A stretch of 64,000 nt of DNA from Epiperipatus broadwayi (Eukaryota > Onychophora > Udeonychophora > Euonychophora > Peripatidae): contig JAQFVV010012402.1 of assembly GCA_028023455.1 (NCBI GenBank), positions 17,690,484-17,754,483 of the forward strand. The letters run 5' to 3'. The notes under the pieces were generated by a model. That model was not told where the DNA came from, searched no databases, and saw only the letters and a list, made by a program, of their open reading frames with translations. Within the stretch, counting starts at the first letter, position 1; every line of letters starts with the position of its first letter. Positions 63,305 to 64,000 of the stretch are shown here, piece by piece. The position numbers were made by a program, and so were the translations under genes.

Positions 63305-63431
63305 ATTGTAATAGACATGAGGAAATAATATCCATTAAACAGAGAAACTTTAACCTTTGTTGCTATCAAAAAATTCTCAATTATTACTAATTGACAATTC
63401 CTAAGGCTAAACAAGTTTTACTGGATAAACC

Positions 63432-63811
63432 TATAATAGATGTTTTGTTGGGGATCTTTTACTCAAGTAAAAGGTTCCTCTTTTACTTTAAACCCTGGTT
63501 CCTACATGAATTTAAACCCAGAAAGCTATTTTTATAGGTATGAAAATGTATAAGAATATCATCTTTTTTGACAATGTGTAAATAATATTTTTAACTTCTC
63601 CAGAGAGTTGTATATGTTGAATTAAATGTTTCTATGGATTGTTGTTATAATAATTAATAGGAATAAAGAGATAATATGCTAATCTTTCACATTCTCACAT
63701 CTATAAAAATAGCTTTTTGGATTTAAATCCATATAAGAACTTAAGTTTGAAGTAAAAGAGGACCCCGTCTATTTCAACAAAAGACCCCCCAACATAAGAG
63801 CTATTATAGAA
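63432..63811. repeat. Foldback repeat, arms about 110 bp
   Basis: 63432-63542 and 63698-63811 are inverted copies (CTATAATAG, TGTTGGGG, CTTTTACTTTAAA, GGATTTAAAT/ATTTAAACCC, AAAGCTATTTTTATAG), with about 155 bp of AT-rich spacer. Confidence 0.8.
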
Positions 63812-64000
63812 TTTATGAGTAAAACTTGCTTAGCTTCAGGAATTATCAATTAATGATAATTATAACAATCCATATATATATATTGTAAATATCGATAAGT
63901 CTATCTATATTTTAAAAATTGTCATTTGTTATTAAAAAAAAAATCTCTTTGAGTTGATGTTTATATATGAAGTATTATTATTGTTTATGGTTATTAGGTA

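Overview
This is animal nuclear DNA, very AT-rich, with no convincing host exon in 64 kb. Its recognisable content is transposable elements and repeats: non-LTR retrotransposons (RTE clade and an L1/Tx1-like clade), hAT and Merlin DNA transposons, a Penelope-like element (PLE), tRNA-derived SINEs, hammerhead-ribozyme repeat arrays, foldback repeats and long microsatellites. A short CCCTAA/TTAGGG-like stretch and this mix of elements suit an invertebrate such as a cephalopod mollusc or a cnidarian. Species cannot be fixed from the sequence alone.

Layout. 1-2.9 kb: 5' part of an apparently intact RTE element on the minus strand, running off the left edge. 6.4-7.6 kb: candidate terminal-inverted-repeat element carrying telomere-like repeats. 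11.2-11.4 kb: near-perfect 117-bp-arm palindrome. 14.9 kb: tRNA-derived SINE. 16.2-17.5 kb: first hammerhead array. 19.47-29.43 kb: a full-length minus-strand LINE with an 18-bp target duplication, split in ORF1 by a 4.6-kb hAT transposon with an 8-bp duplication. 29.6-31.1 kb: second hammerhead array. 31.6 kb: SINE. 32.2-32.7 kb: deletion-derivative hAT with a BED-finger start. 37.6-38.5 kb: third hammerhead array. 38.8-39.4 kb: about 156 copies of CTAT. 41.65-42.0 kb: decayed Merlin transposase, followed by (ATT)n. 43.7-44.6 kb: head-to-head palindrome of two PLE GIY-YIG 3' ends. 48.0 kb: SINE. 52.6-55.4 kb: foldback, LINE fragment and RTE fragment in series. 55.8-56.5 kb: fourth hammerhead array. 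59.95-60.25 kb: hAT MITE. 63.1-63.8 kb: more foldbacks.

The most interesting content is a family of 450-475-bp units in which one strand carries a type I hammerhead ribozyme: CTGATGA, a stem II hairpin, GAAA, a self-complementary helix III (ATACGTAT), and a helix I made by ACCAA/TTGGT plus an outer AATC/GATT. At four loci the units form partial head-to-tail dimers joined to inverted copies. At three loci the array is bounded by exact direct repeats of different lengths (11, 16 and 14 bp), which points to retroposition rather than a cut-and-paste transposase. Hammerheads with very short helix III are known in Penelope-like elements and retrozymes, and a PLE remnant lies in the same window, so these arrays are best read as non-autonomous PLE-linked retroelements (inference).

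Insertion order can be read in places: the LINE landed first and the hAT inserted later inside its ORF1. In-frame continuity across the hAT supports this. RTE sequence abuts a relative of the 20-kb LINE at 53.6 kb.
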